This document shows, piece by piece, positions 10,608 through 20,574 of a DNA stretch of 64,000 nt. Made by a program: the position numbers and the translations under genes. The notes below the pieces were generated by a model that was not told the DNA's origin, made no database searches, and saw nothing but the letters and a program-made list of their open reading frames with translations. The stretch covers positions 88,766,636-88,830,635 of the forward strand of contig CM048841.1 of the NCBI GenBank assembly GCA_026545765.1, read 5' to 3'. Within the stretch, counting starts at the first letter, position 1; the number at the start of each line of letters is the position of its first letter. The DNA is from Plantago major (lineage: Eukaryota; Streptophyta; Magnoliopsida; Lamiales; Plantaginaceae).

Positions 10608-11027
10608 TCGGAATATCTTGCAGAAAGTCTTGCAGTCTAGAACAATTTCTTGTCCTTGGACTTGATGCGCATGTATTTTTCTTCTTCATCATTCACAACT
10701 TTTGTGAAGATTTTGGAGTTGTTATAGAACTCCGGTACATCCGATGTGGATAGTCCCTTTGGGTGCAGATAGAAGCTTGTAGATATGGGAATTCTTCAGA
10801 ATCCCCAATATCAGTTTCCTTTCTGGTCTTGAAGGTATAACTGCTGGTACATACCTCTTTACTAGAAAAGCTCCCCAATTCATTTTGTGGTTAGGGTTCC
10901 AGTCCGATGGGGTAAACTTTCCCAGAAGGCGTTTATTCAACACCTTAAGTTCCTTTCCTCCTTGCTTTTCAGCAGGAGCAGATGCTACGGCCTTAGGTTT
11001 CTTGGTGGTCATCTTCTTGGGTGCCAT
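10608..11027 (-). pseudogene. Start of the Sirevirus 3' gene (env-like ORF of unknown function)
   Basis: The start codon at 11027 opens MAPKKMTTKKPKAVASAPAE, a basic N-terminus. A conserved block follows: TPSDWNPNHKMNWGAFLVKR, ERKLILGILKNSHIYKLLSA. After a frameshift near 10735 it continues FYNNSKIFTKVVNDEEEKY. This start is chosen because the conserved block follows it and a 920-bp spacer separates it from the RNase H stop. No signal peptide or transmembrane helix is present, so the customary term env-like should be taken as positional only. Confidence 0.65.
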
Positions 11028-11948
11028 CTCTTATATAGAGTTTTTAATGAGTGTTTTTCAGATGAATTTTGCACAATTAATCGAGATTAGTCTGTCTTTT
11101 CAGAAGACTAAGCACAAGAAGTTGAGTTTTGCAGAGGGGTCTTGCAGAAATCTTGAGAGATTTTGCTGTTTTGATGCAAGTTTGAAATTTCGGAATTGGT
11201 AAAAGTATTTGTCTTTTGCCCAAATCTTATATATATAGCAAACAAAATGTACATAGATACAACATACATATAGCTGAATATGAATGCGTGTCTTTGCATC
11301 TGCATAGGCGTGGTACGTCCTTTGTACTTCATTAAATGCGTAGTGGGCCATGTCTGCATTTCTCAACAGACATTACTTGCTTTGTTTTAATCTCAACCGT
11401 TGAGATCAAACGTTTATTCATCAAGGGCTTATATTGAATATCTTGTAATGATATCAATCAACAAATGGTAATGTGCCGACTTGATGGATTTTTAATATGC
11501 TACATTCATTGTGTCACTTAGTAAAGAGTAGGAACACTTAATCGTTTGAGCTTATCATTCTGAGTGTCAAGTCCTTATCTATATATTGTTTATCATGAAA
11601 ATGGTAAAGATACAAGACATTGCACATGTTTGAATTTCAGAACTTATACCTTTTGGGCTTTGTGTGTCCATTTCTCTTTATGACTAAATAGCTTTCTGAA
11701 TTCAAGTGTCAGAAGCTTCAGTTGTTTGAATGTATTTGACCCACTCTCAGTAAGTAAGTTCTAGTCTTATTTACTTATTAAGTGTGTACCAACCTTTGCC
11801 TTTCTGGATACCCGTTCCAGAAATGTTTTGTCTTTCTGAGTGTTGCTACTCAGAAACCTTTGCATCTTGGCTTTCTGAGAACCTGTTCTCAGAAGCCTAC
11901 TTCTTTTCTACCTCACTTATTCAAACTTTAGAGATTCAGGACAATTTT
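11028..11948 (-). other. Spacer between pol and the 3' gene of the Sirevirus
   Basis: About 920 bases without coding signal. The sequence is AT-rich and contains a TATA-like 'tatatatag' on the plus strand near 11231 and three copies of the element's octamer (11692, 11832, 11871). It could hold a promoter or processing signal for the 3' gene; nothing in the sequence proves this. Confidence 0.4.
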
Positions 11949-12931
11949 TCAGTCCTTAGGAAACACCATTAATCCAAGATTGTGTCTCAAAGTTAAGAAC
12001 CGGCTTTCTTGTAAGGGCTTAGTGAAGATATCTGCAAGTTGGTCTTCTGTGCCAATCTTGAGTATCTCTATATTGCCTTTCTCAACATGGTCTCTGATGA
12101 AGTGGTGTCTAACATCAATGTGCTTTGTTCTGGCATGGAACTTAGGGTTCTGTGTGATTGCAATAGCACTTGTGTTATCACAGAAAATGGGAGTTTTCTC
12201 TTCATTGAGTCCATAGTCTCTGAGTTGCTGTTGAATCCACAGAATTTGTGTTGCACAACAACCAGCAGCAATATATTCAGCCTCTGTGGTAGAAGTTGCA
12301 ATTGAGTTTTGTTTCTTGCTAAACCATGAGATAAGTCTAGTTCCCAGAAACTGACAAGTTCTTGAGGTACTTTTCATATTAAGCATTGATCCAGCATAAT
12401 CAGCATCTGAGTAACCAGCCAAACTCAATCCACTTTCTTTAGGATACCACAATCCTACATCTACTGTACCTTTCACATACTTTAATATTTTCATAGCAGT
12501 GTTGTAGTGTGATTGCATTGGATTTGTTTGAAATCTAGCACACACTCCAACTGCATATTGAATATCGTGCCTTGCAGTAAGGTAAAGTAGTGAGCCTATC
12601 AATTTCCTATACTTGTGTTCATCAACACTCTTATCTGATTCAGTATAGGTCATCTTGGTTCCTATGCTCATAGGTATCTTAGCATTCTTTTCAGAAGGCT
12701 TAAGATTGAACTTTGTGAGCATGTCTTTTGCATACTTTGTCTGACTAATGAATATTCCATCATTGAGTTGCTTGACTTGCAATCCTAGGAAATAGTTCAA
12801 TTCTCCCATCATGCTCATCTCAAATTTACTTTTCATGAGATTTGCAAAGTCATCACAAAGTTGCTTGTCCTTAGATCCAAATATGATGTCATCAACATAT
12901 ACTTGAACTAAGAGTAGTTTCCCATCATGAT
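11949..12931 (-). pseudogene. Sirevirus RT C-terminus and RNase H
   Basis: The intact 295-codon frame at 12836-11949 begins MKSKFEMSMMGELNYFLGLQ and contains the Copia RNase H landmarks GYSDADYAGSMLNMKSTSRT, FSKKQNSIATSTTEAEYIAA, HARTKHIDVRHHFIRDHVEK and QLADIFTKPLQESRF. Just upstream, the RT catalytic YVDD lies at about 12890-12905 in a frame that does not join the preceding RT piece without a shift. RNase H itself looks complete, but the polyprotein is broken. Confidence 0.88.
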
Positions 12932-13216
12932 TTAAAGTAAATAAAGTTTATCAACTTCACCTTTCTTGAAACCACTTTCCAGAAGGTATTTGGCCAAAGT
13001 GTCATACCATGCTCTTGGAGCCTGTTTCAGTCCATAAAGAGCTTTCTGTAGCTTATAGACCATTCTACTTTCTGAGGAAACTTCAAAGCCAGGTGGTTGT
13101 TCAACATAGACTTCCTCAGGAAGTTCACCACTCAAGAATGCACTCTTGACATCCATCTGATAAACTTTAAAGTCTTTATGAGCTACAAAGGCCAGAAAGA
13201 GTCTTATTGCATCCAA
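12932..13216 (-). pseudogene. Sirevirus RT middle segment
   Basis: Encodes the RT palm region MDAIRLFLAFVAHKDFKVYQ, MDVKSAFLSGELPEEVYVEQ and QKALYGLKQAPRAWYDTLAK. This includes the first catalytic aspartate (MDVKSAF). The frame is lost after GEVDKLYLL, just before the YVDD motif, by a small indel. Confidence 0.88.
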
Positions 13217-13915
13217 TCTGGCAACTGGTGCATATGACTCATCAAAATCTAAACCTTGATGCAGGTGAATCCCTTGGCAACCAACCTTGCTTTGTTTCCG
13301 GTTATTTCACCAGATTCATTCATCTTGTTTCTGAAAACCCACTTAGTTCCAATCACAGATATTCCTTCTACAAATGGAACTAGTTTCCAGACTTTGTTTC
13401 TCTCAAACTGATCCAACTCTTCTTGCATTGCTGATATCCAATCTTGGTCTCTTAATGCTTCTTCTATAGTTTTTGGTTCAGTGTTTGAGATAAAACATCT
13501 AAAGAGAGAATTAGCATTTTCAGCTATTGCTCTCCTAGTCCTAACACCTTGATTGATTGGTCCAATCACGTCTTTTGCAGGATGATCCTTGATCCATCTC
13601 ATCATGGGTTTAGGGCTAGTAGGGTCAACATCTATGTGATTTGAATGTGAATCACTATGATTATGACTTGATACTTCTTCAGTATCTGTGACATTTTGCA
13701 CCTCAGAAGGGCGGTGAATGTCTGACACTTGCTTTCGGTGTGAGCTTTAGGACATGCACATCGGAGAGGTCATTTCCAGAGTTAGCTCTCTGATGAACAT
13801 CTTCAGTTTCCATTTCTGGAATTCTCATAGGAAATTCTTCATCATGTCTGAGAATCATCTGGTTGTTACTAGGCATTTCATGCTTTTCTTCGTCAGAGTC
13901 ATCCTCCCTTTCCAT
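13217..13915 (-). pseudogene. Sirevirus RT N-terminus and linker
   Basis: Contains TIEEALRDQDWISAMQEELD, WKLVPFVEGISVIGTKWVFR and the fingers motif NKARLVAKGF, which place the start of RT here. The frame shifts near 13255. Upstream (13915-13703) is a hydrophilic linker between integrase and RT, ending in VLKLTPKASVRHSPPF. All pieces keep the polyprotein order. Confidence 0.82.
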
Positions 13916-14519
13916 AATGATGTTTTTCCTTCAAGGTTCCTCTTGAATCCTTTATCATTAGTTCCTTGAACCTTTCTGAGAGTTCATCAGCAAGGGGTGT
14001 CTTCTTGCTTCCTTCATAGAATACAACATGAACTGATTCTTCAATCTTCTTTGTTCTTTTGTTGTAAACTCTTTATGCTTTGCTATTCATAGAATAACCA
14101 AGAAACACGCCTTCATCTGCCTTTGGTTGAAATGTTCTTAGATACTCTTTTCCATTGTTAAGAACAAAACATCTACAACCAAATACTTTTAGATGTTTGA
14201 TATTAGGGGGTCTACCAACCAAGAGTTCATATGGGGTCTTGTCATGGTGTTTGTTTATCAAACATACATTACGAGTGTAGCATGCTGTGTTTACAGCTTC
14301 AACCCAATAAACTTCACTTATCTCAGTGTCAGCTAGCATTGTCCTTGCTGCTTCTTTAAGGGTTCTATTTTTCCTTTCTGCAACACCATTTTGTTGTGGT
14401 GTTCTCACAGAGGAAAGTTGGTGTTGTATACCTTTGTTGGTACAAAACTCCTTTATGTACTGGTTGACAAACTCAGTACCATGGTCTGTTCTGATTGCAG
14501 ATACCTTGTCATTTTTCAT
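13916..14519 (-). pseudogene. Sirevirus integrase core, C-terminal half
   Basis: Contains the second catalytic Asp (VSAIRTDHGTEFVNQYIKEF) and the Glu block TPQQNGVAERKNRTLKEAAR of the DDE integrase core. The post-core sequences TPYELLVGRPPNIKHLKVFG and FLGYSMNSKA follow. It is separated from the first half by a stop near 14529. Confidence 0.88.
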
Positions 14520-14999
14520 GATTTCAAGCTAATTCAGCAAGTTTGGTATCTCCACCCTTGCATCAGATTTGTGCTTCAGAAAGACAACCCAAGTGAATCT
14601 TGAGAAGTCATCTACATCAACAAGACCATACTTCTTTCCTACATAACTAGTCACAGATGATTCAAAAAGATCCATGTGTAATAGTTGCAGTGGTCTAACA
14701 CTAGAGTGACTGGTTTTGGACTTGAAAGAGATCTTAGATTGTTTCCCCATCTGACAGGCAGAACAGATACCATCCTTTCTGAAAGATGTTTTGGGAAGAC
14801 CAACCACTAACTCTTTCTTGGCAAGTTTGTTCAGAGTTTTGAAATTCAAGTGACTCATTCTTTTGTGCCATAACGGTGCTCTTACGTGACCTGATTGACT
14901 CACCATGAGACATTCTTGATTGTGGCGAGATGCCCAATCGGCAACATAAAGACTTCCTTTCCGAGCAACCAAGAGGTATGCGCTTTGACTCATTGTCAA
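14520..14999 (-). pseudogene. Sirevirus GAG-pre-integrase and integrase N-terminal half
   Basis: The HHCC zinc-binding region is recognisable (LWHKRMSHLNFKTLNKLAKK ... CSACQMGKQSK), followed by the first catalytic Asp of the core (LQLLHMDLFESSVTSYVGKK, VDVDDFSRFTWVVFLKHKSD). The last codons before 14529 are altered. Domain order and sequence are typical of Copia. Confidence 0.85.
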
Positions 15000-15339
15000 T
15001 AAGTTTGCAATACTTCGCTTTGAATTTCACAGTAAATCCCTTGTCTGCAAACTGGCTCATGCTAAATAGATTATATTTCAAACCTTTAACATGTAATACG
15101 TCAGTGATTGTTAATGATCCTAATTTGACGTTGCCAAATCCCAAAGAGGGATTTAATTCTCCTCCAGCAAATCTGATGTCTGGTCCATTGTTGCAAGCTT
15201 TGTAATTGACCAGATTTGCTTTGTCTCCTGTCATGTGCTTTCCGCATCCACTATCAAATAGCCATTGAGCCTTAGTCCAAGAGGCGTTCTGCACAAAACA
15301 GGAAACAGGAGTTAGGTCTTGCTTCAGAGATAGAACCAT
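15000..15339 (-). pseudogene. Sirevirus protease
   Basis: The aspartic protease active site appears as WLFDSGCGKHMTGDKANLVN, the Copia/Sirevirus form of D-S/T-G. It is followed by FAGGELNPSLGFGNVKLGSL and DVLHVKGLKYNLFSMSQFAD. Continuity with the integrase region is lost near 14980 by a frameshift. Confidence 0.85.
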
Positions 15340-15913
15340 TTAGACTAAACATTCTTCCAGTAGGATTCCACGTTTTAGTAAATTTCTTGGGAGTTTGTTT
15401 TTGTCTAACTTGATCAGAAGGAGATGCAATAAAATCAGTAATTTTGATCTCAATCTTCCTTCTTGGGGTGTTTCTAGGTGTTCCTTTTGGTGCTTTCGGA
15501 CCACAGGTTTACGGGGTTGCTTTTAAAGAAACTTAGCCTTTCGGCGAGTTCCTTCTAGCTCTGGCATTCAGTTTTTCAGTGGCTTGAGATTTCTTCCACT
15601 TCTGTCTATTGCTACGTGCAATATCAGCCTTGCGCCATTGTTCTTGTCCTTCCTTATATTGTTGCAGAAGAACTTTTCCAATAGCACGATAGCCAATGCC
15701 ATTTCGAACACCTTTGGCTTTCTGAATACGTTCTTCAGAAGCCTTACTAGTTTCTGCACCATCTTTATTTTCATAAAATGGTACAGTAGAGAATTTGCCT
15801 ATTCCAGCAATTCTTCCTTTCCTAGTAATGTAGCAATGTGGATGGTTGCATGTCTGAGGGTTGTGTTTCTTTTCAGAAACCTTATCCACAAGTTTCTTGT
15901 GAACTTGTTGTTC
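15340..15913 (-). pseudogene. Sirevirus gag-protease linker
   Basis: A basic, Lys/Arg/Gln-rich segment. It starts MDKVSEKKHNPQTCNHPHCY and runs through FSTVPFYENKDGAETSKASE and RKADIARSNRQKWKKSQATE. Such a long linker between the zinc knuckle and protease is usual in Sirevirus gag-pol. The CNHPHCY cluster could be a second zinc-binding site. Frame breaks near 15533 and 15900. Confidence 0.55.
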
Positions 15914-16894
15914 TTACAAAGGCTGGGTTGCTACTCCTTTTCCTTTGTCAACTACCCTAGCTTTCTGACCAATGCTATAGATGGTTGAAGAACCATTCTG
16001 TTGACTTTTTACAAAGGTCAACCTTTCATCATTCTTCTTCAGAGGAGATGAATTACTCGATTGTTCATCAAGTCCAAGTCCACCTTTCTCAGAGGGATTT
16101 CTCAGATAGGATTGAACCTCAGTGAGAGTGTCACTAGCCTTTGCATAAGATTGGAAGGATAGCTCTTTCTTTCTGAGTTCTTCATTCTCATAAAGCAGCT
16201 TCATCATTTTCTTATTAAGTTCATCCAAGACTAGTTTGTGAGAATTTTCATTCTCAGATATCTGAGCTTTCAGAAAGGCTATTTCAGCGTTCTTGTTCTC
16301 AGATATTTTGGTTAGCTCAGAAATCTCTTTTTCAAGAGTTTCTTTGCTTTCCTCTAGAATTCTGGTTTTGGATTGTGCTTCCAGAAACTCTTTCTCATAA
16401 TGATCCAATTCACTCTTGACCAACTCCAAATCCTCAATTCCATCATCACTCTCATAGTACAGAAATTGTGAATTGTTAGTTACCTCATTAGCCATAAGAC
16501 ACATTTCAATGTTGGAGATGTCTGGACCAGCAATCTCAGCAACTCCACACATTTCATTCTTCTTAAGGCCGAAGTCAATTACATCGTGGGTGATTCCACA
16601 CAATTCTGGTGATGGTGGGTTTGAGTCATCTGAATTTCCATCTTCAGAATCTGTCTCAATGTCTAGAGCATCAAGTTGAATTTGAATCTTCTTCCTTTCT
16701 TCAGTCAGTAAGGCCCTTTGATTTCTCTTGAAATTTCTTCTGTCCTTCTTGTCACCTGTCTTGAGCTTGTTTAAAACAGGACAATCTCTCTTGAAGTGAC
16801 CAGGCTTTTGATAATAGAAACATATATCATTTTCTATTTCTGCAGCTTCAGTACTAACACCTTTCTGAATGGGGGTGTTCAGAGAGTTGTTCAT
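15914..16894 (-). pseudogene. Sirevirus gag C-terminus: altered zinc knuckle and coiled coil
   Basis: A 326-codon frame. Near its start is a CCHC knuckle in which the second Cys has become Tyr (CFYYQKPGHFKRDC), so zinc binding is probably lost. An acidic stretch and a long coiled coil follow (residues about 165-260, EKEISELTKISENKNAEIAF). The coiled coil is typical of Sirevirus gag proteins. Copies of the octamer lie at 15961, 16169, 16270 and 16861. Confidence 0.8.
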
Positions 16895-17098
16895 TTGTAT
16901 GTTCTTGTACTGATGATAGTTTGGGCCAAGATGCTTTTTCAGCTTTTCTTTAGCTTTTCTTTAGCTTTTCTTCTCTCAATCTCTTGACTCACAAATTTCT
17001 TCATGTGTCTTACTGCAAGAGTATTTTCTTCAGATGCATCTTTGGTATCCTTCTTTTCAGAAGAACCTTGAGAAACTAGAGCAACACTTTGCAACTTT

Positions 17099-17860
17099 TC
17101 AATTTATTTGTTCTCTCCGAGTTGTCTCATAGTCTCTGATAGCAAGATGAGAGAAGAGCTCTACTGGAGTAATATTTGGCATCCCTTGATTGAAATAAAA
17201 GAACTTAGTGTGTTCCCAGTTGTGATTGAGACTTCTGACAATAGTCTTAATCTTTTCTGACTGGGAGTGTCTATTGCTTTCACCAAGTGCAGCCATATCA
17301 CTCATAAGAGTAGTAAATCTGAAATCAAGTTCTTCCAGAGTTCCAGTGGGACCTTGTTTGAAGTTTTGGAACTTCAATTTAAGAACTTCAAACTTGTTTT
17401 CTTTGGTTTTCTCAGTTCCGGCACAGATTTCTTCAATTAGTTGTCAGGCAACTTTCGCCGTTTTAGCACCCCACAGTTTACACTGTATGTGCTCAGGTGT
17501 CGATCTGATGATGATATTACGAGCTTGACCATCCAATCTGTGTCTATTGGCATCTTCAGATGTCCAGAGCTCTCTTGGTTTGTCTTCATACACAATGCTT
17601 CCACGAGCAACATGACCACTATCACTAGCAGCCATATCCTCGCTTTCATCTTCCTTGTCTGAGGCTTTTCTTCCATCATACACCTCAGTAATTTGTTTGA
17701 GTTGTCAGATTTTGATAGGCCCTTCATTGATGACATAGATCATTTCGTCACTAATGGCCTCCAGATGGAGCATCATGTTGTTCTTCCATTTCTCGTAGTT
17801 TTCTAGCTTCAGAATGGGCGCATCACTCAGAGACATACCTGCACACTTAACACACAAATT
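17099..17860 (-). pseudogene. Sirevirus gag N-terminal half
   Basis: Two frames carry gag-like sequence. The first (17683-17444) ends HIQCKLWGAKTAKVA. The second (17377-17099) contains LEELDFRFTTLMSDMAALGE and ESNRHSQSEKIKTIVRSLNH, the UBN2/retrotran_gag helical region. They are separated by an internal frame change. Gag begins roughly 80 bases after the PBS, as expected. Confidence 0.7.
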
Positions 17861-17939
17861 ATATAGTCCTCAGAGAGGGACAAAGTTTCTTCACCTATCT
17901 GGGGATCTAGGTTCAGTGCAGAAGGCTTGTGAACCTCCT

Positions 17940-17951
17940 GCTCTGATACCA
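17940..17951 (-). promoter_or_regulatory. Primer binding site (initiator-Met tRNA)
   Basis: On the minus strand TGGTATCAGAGC lies 2 bases inside the 5' LTR. It is complementary to the 3' end of plant initiator-Met tRNA, the usual Copia primer. Confidence 0.93.
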
Positions 17952-17953
17952 CT

Positions 17954-19353
17954 TGTTGGTCCAGATAACGGCAAAGTAAAAGACTAGGGGGGGGGGTGAA
18001 TAGTCTTTTAAAACTTTTGTCGATAAACACGATTTCGAAAACAGGGGTTTCGATACTTAAATTCAGAGCTGGAAGACTTTAAGATAGGTAAGTGCGAAAC
18101 AATAAGTGTGTGTGTGTGCTTTCTTTGAAATGTAAATCTGAAGGTAAATAACACAGTAAGTAGTGGTGTCTGGAGGTGGCGTAATCCTCCAACTAATCCA
18201 CTTCGGTCTTTCTGAGACCTAGAATTCACTAGAACAGATAATTGAGTTCACCTTACAATAATCCTATTCTAAGATTCTTAAACAAATGGTTCCCAACCAA
18301 ATGTTCCCCCTGAGTTATTCCCCAGCTCCCAGAGCTAAGTACTTCCTCTACTCAGATAACCTTGGAGTTATTCACTGATTTCCCAAATCAAGTACTTCCT
18401 CTACTCCACGCCTTGATGGTGTTGGTTATAAGGTTTTGTCAGAGAGGCTTCTCGTATAACTTTTCAGTTATGTTTTCAGAGAGCCAAACAGAATGAGACT
18501 ACTTAATACACTTGTTCAGTGGATGGCAGTCTGCTCTTTACTGACCCAAGTAATTGATGTCCGTTCTGGAGAATGAGCTTCAGAAAGGGTATCTGATAGT
18601 TCAACTCTTTTGCGAATAACAATCTCTTGTTAAGTTTCAGGACAACTTAGAACTACTAGTGATTCTTCAAGCAACAGAAAGCTTTCAGAAAAGTTAGTAG
18701 AGTGCTTGAAAGAATACTTTGCTTGATGATAAGTTTGCAAGATAGAGCATTCTAAGGTATATTTTTCAAGCATCTAAGTGTGTGATATATATAGATAAAT
18801 TTGAGAGGCGTTTGAATTATATCCGTTGTGCTCTCTATCAAATTATATCCGTTTATATCTTGAACCATGTACTCAGAAGTCACTATCTCTTGTTTCAGAG
18901 AGGACTTGCTTTTTGCAGCATTTTTGTCGATGCATTTAATGCATAGTACTGTTCATTGTCCTTTAGTCTCAACGGATACATGAGCCTTTCTGATGGCTTG
19001 CATGCTCCATACTCATGATGTCATATGTTCAGAATCATATTTCAAAAGTAAGTTAATATACTTAAGAAAGGATTAAGGACATAGTCTTTCTGAGTTAGAC
19101 TAAACCTTCGTGTCTTCATAAACCTTGTGCAATCTTCAGAAAAGCTCCATTGCTAGGATTGATCTTCATGGTCTTCTTGAAATAAAAATTACACTCATAG
19201 ACCTATAATCCTAATACAAGATTTACTAGACTAATCATACTCAGTGACTTCCTCTTTTACAATGTTCAAGTGAACCAAGAGTACTTAATCACCTTTCTGG
19301 CTAAGATAAGAACATGTGATGAGTGATCAAAATACTAACAGATATTCCTAACA
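17954..19353 (-). repeat. Sirevirus 5' LTR
   Basis: A 1400-bp LTR bounded by TGTTAG...CCAACA on the minus strand, next to the PBS. It matches 3977-5424 closely over most of its length. The first ~190 bases of the plus-strand view (about 17970-18150, the R-U5 side) differ from the partner in an unusual patterned way. Confidence 0.92.
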
Positions 19354-19580
19354 GATTCTCTCACACTCAAATCTCCCTCACAGTGCCTTTGGAGAATATC
19401 CCAGGCCTGTTGAGCAATTGAGCATGTGCGAATCAGTTTGAACATGTGAGGATTCACATAACTAAAAAGGATATTGAGATCCTTCTCATTGTTGTTTGGT
19501 TCGGCAATCTCTTTATCCCAATAGTCACGTTCAGATTTTGGGACGCAGTCCTTGTCAACATCAGGAGGTTAATTAAAGGC
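19354..19580 (-). pseudogene. Old Copia element: gag N-terminal fragment
   Basis: Minus-strand frame DKDCVPKSERDYWDKEIAEP, then NILFSYVNPHMFKLIRTCSI and AQQAWDILQRHCEGDLSVRE. This is the UBN2 gag domain of Copia elements. It stops abruptly at the Sirevirus LTR. The C-terminal part of the same gag, in the same orientation, lies across the Sirevirus at 3976. About 150-200 codons between the two parts are missing. Confidence 0.82.
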
Positions 19581-20540
19581 CGATGAGAATGTCTAGACTG
19601 GGATTTGGTATAGGATAGACAAGTGTACACAATACACCAAAGAATACTATAGAGTAGTATCTTTGATATACCGTATTAAACAGTATATATAACAAGTCAA
19701 ACACTTATACTAATCAAAATAACCAAAGAGCACTATTACTTAGTGTCTTTGATACAGAAAGGACCAGTGTATTTAAACTACAGAATTTAAACACACAAGT
19801 AGAATAGCAACAGCGGAAAAGTAAAAGTAACTTAGTGTATTCAATACACCTAAGAACACTATCAGAAAGTGCCTTCGATATACTAAATTGAGTAGAGTAA
19901 TAACTAGAACTGTAAATTACTCTAACACACTACTAATCTAATGAACAAGATAAGTACATAGCAGAAAGTAAAGACACGAAGTTTGGGTTTTCTAGAAGGT
20001 TAATATATTATAACTTTCCGAGCCATAAAGGCAAATGTAACTCACTACAATAATGAATTACAAGGACACTCCACGGCTTAATTATAGAAATCCAAGCTGT
20101 GGATGAATAAGCTACTGAATTGACACACAATTCTACTCTAGCACCAACTAGATTGAAGCTTAGACGAATATCAAGGCCGTGTAGTGAATACACTCATAAC
20201 GGCTGTATGAACTCATACTTTGGGTGAACTACGACTAGCTTCTTATATAGGTTTACAACCCTAGACGCTAGATGGTAAGTTCCTTTTGTTTGCTGCAGAA
20301 GATCTTGACTTGTATCTTCGAATTCTTCTCTTAGGAATATTTCCTTTGCTCTCTTCTTTAATAAGGAAAGTGTAGATTTGCTTTCCTTATTGTTTCTTCC
20401 TTGTTATGCTTTCCTACTTGCTTCACACGCTTTCCTCCCTTCTTCGATTGCTTTCCTTCTTGCTTAACTGAATCGAACCTGCACAATACAAACTAAAACC
20501 GTGGAATCCAGTTAGGTGAATAAAGGCAAAACATAACGTA
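19581..20540. other. Non-coding stretch, possible leader or LTR of the old Copia
   Basis: No gene is visible. Three imperfect hairpins sharing CAAAGA..ACTA....AGT.TCTTTGATA are at 19635-19672, 19720-19757 and 19847-19883. The position upstream of the old gag suggests a leader/LTR remnant. No second copy is in the window to prove it. Confidence 0.35.
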
Positions 20541-20574
20541 GAAGGAGTCAAGTGCAATATGCAGTCTGACATTG

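Larger units (their letters stand above)
3977..19353 (-). mobile_element. Sirevirus-type Ty1/Copia LTR retrotransposon, nested in the old Copia
   Basis: A minus-strand element of about 15.4 kb. It has two 1.4-kb LTRs (17954-19353 and 3977-5424), a PBS complementary to initiator-Met tRNA next to the right LTR, and a purine-rich tract next to the left LTR. The order gag, protease, integrase, RT, RNase H places it in Copia. The large extra gene region after RNase H (11027-5742), the long gag extension and the protease sequence LFDSGCGKHMTG point to the Sirevirus (Maximus/SIRE) lineage. Gag-pol carries many frameshifts, so this copy is probably not autonomous. No clear 5-bp target duplication is seen, and the outer end of the left LTR is altered. 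Confidence 0.88.

Noticed and set aside
19354..19358. GATTC as target duplication of the Sirevirus
   Set aside because: The left flank reads AGGAT; only partial matches with shifted boundaries can be found.
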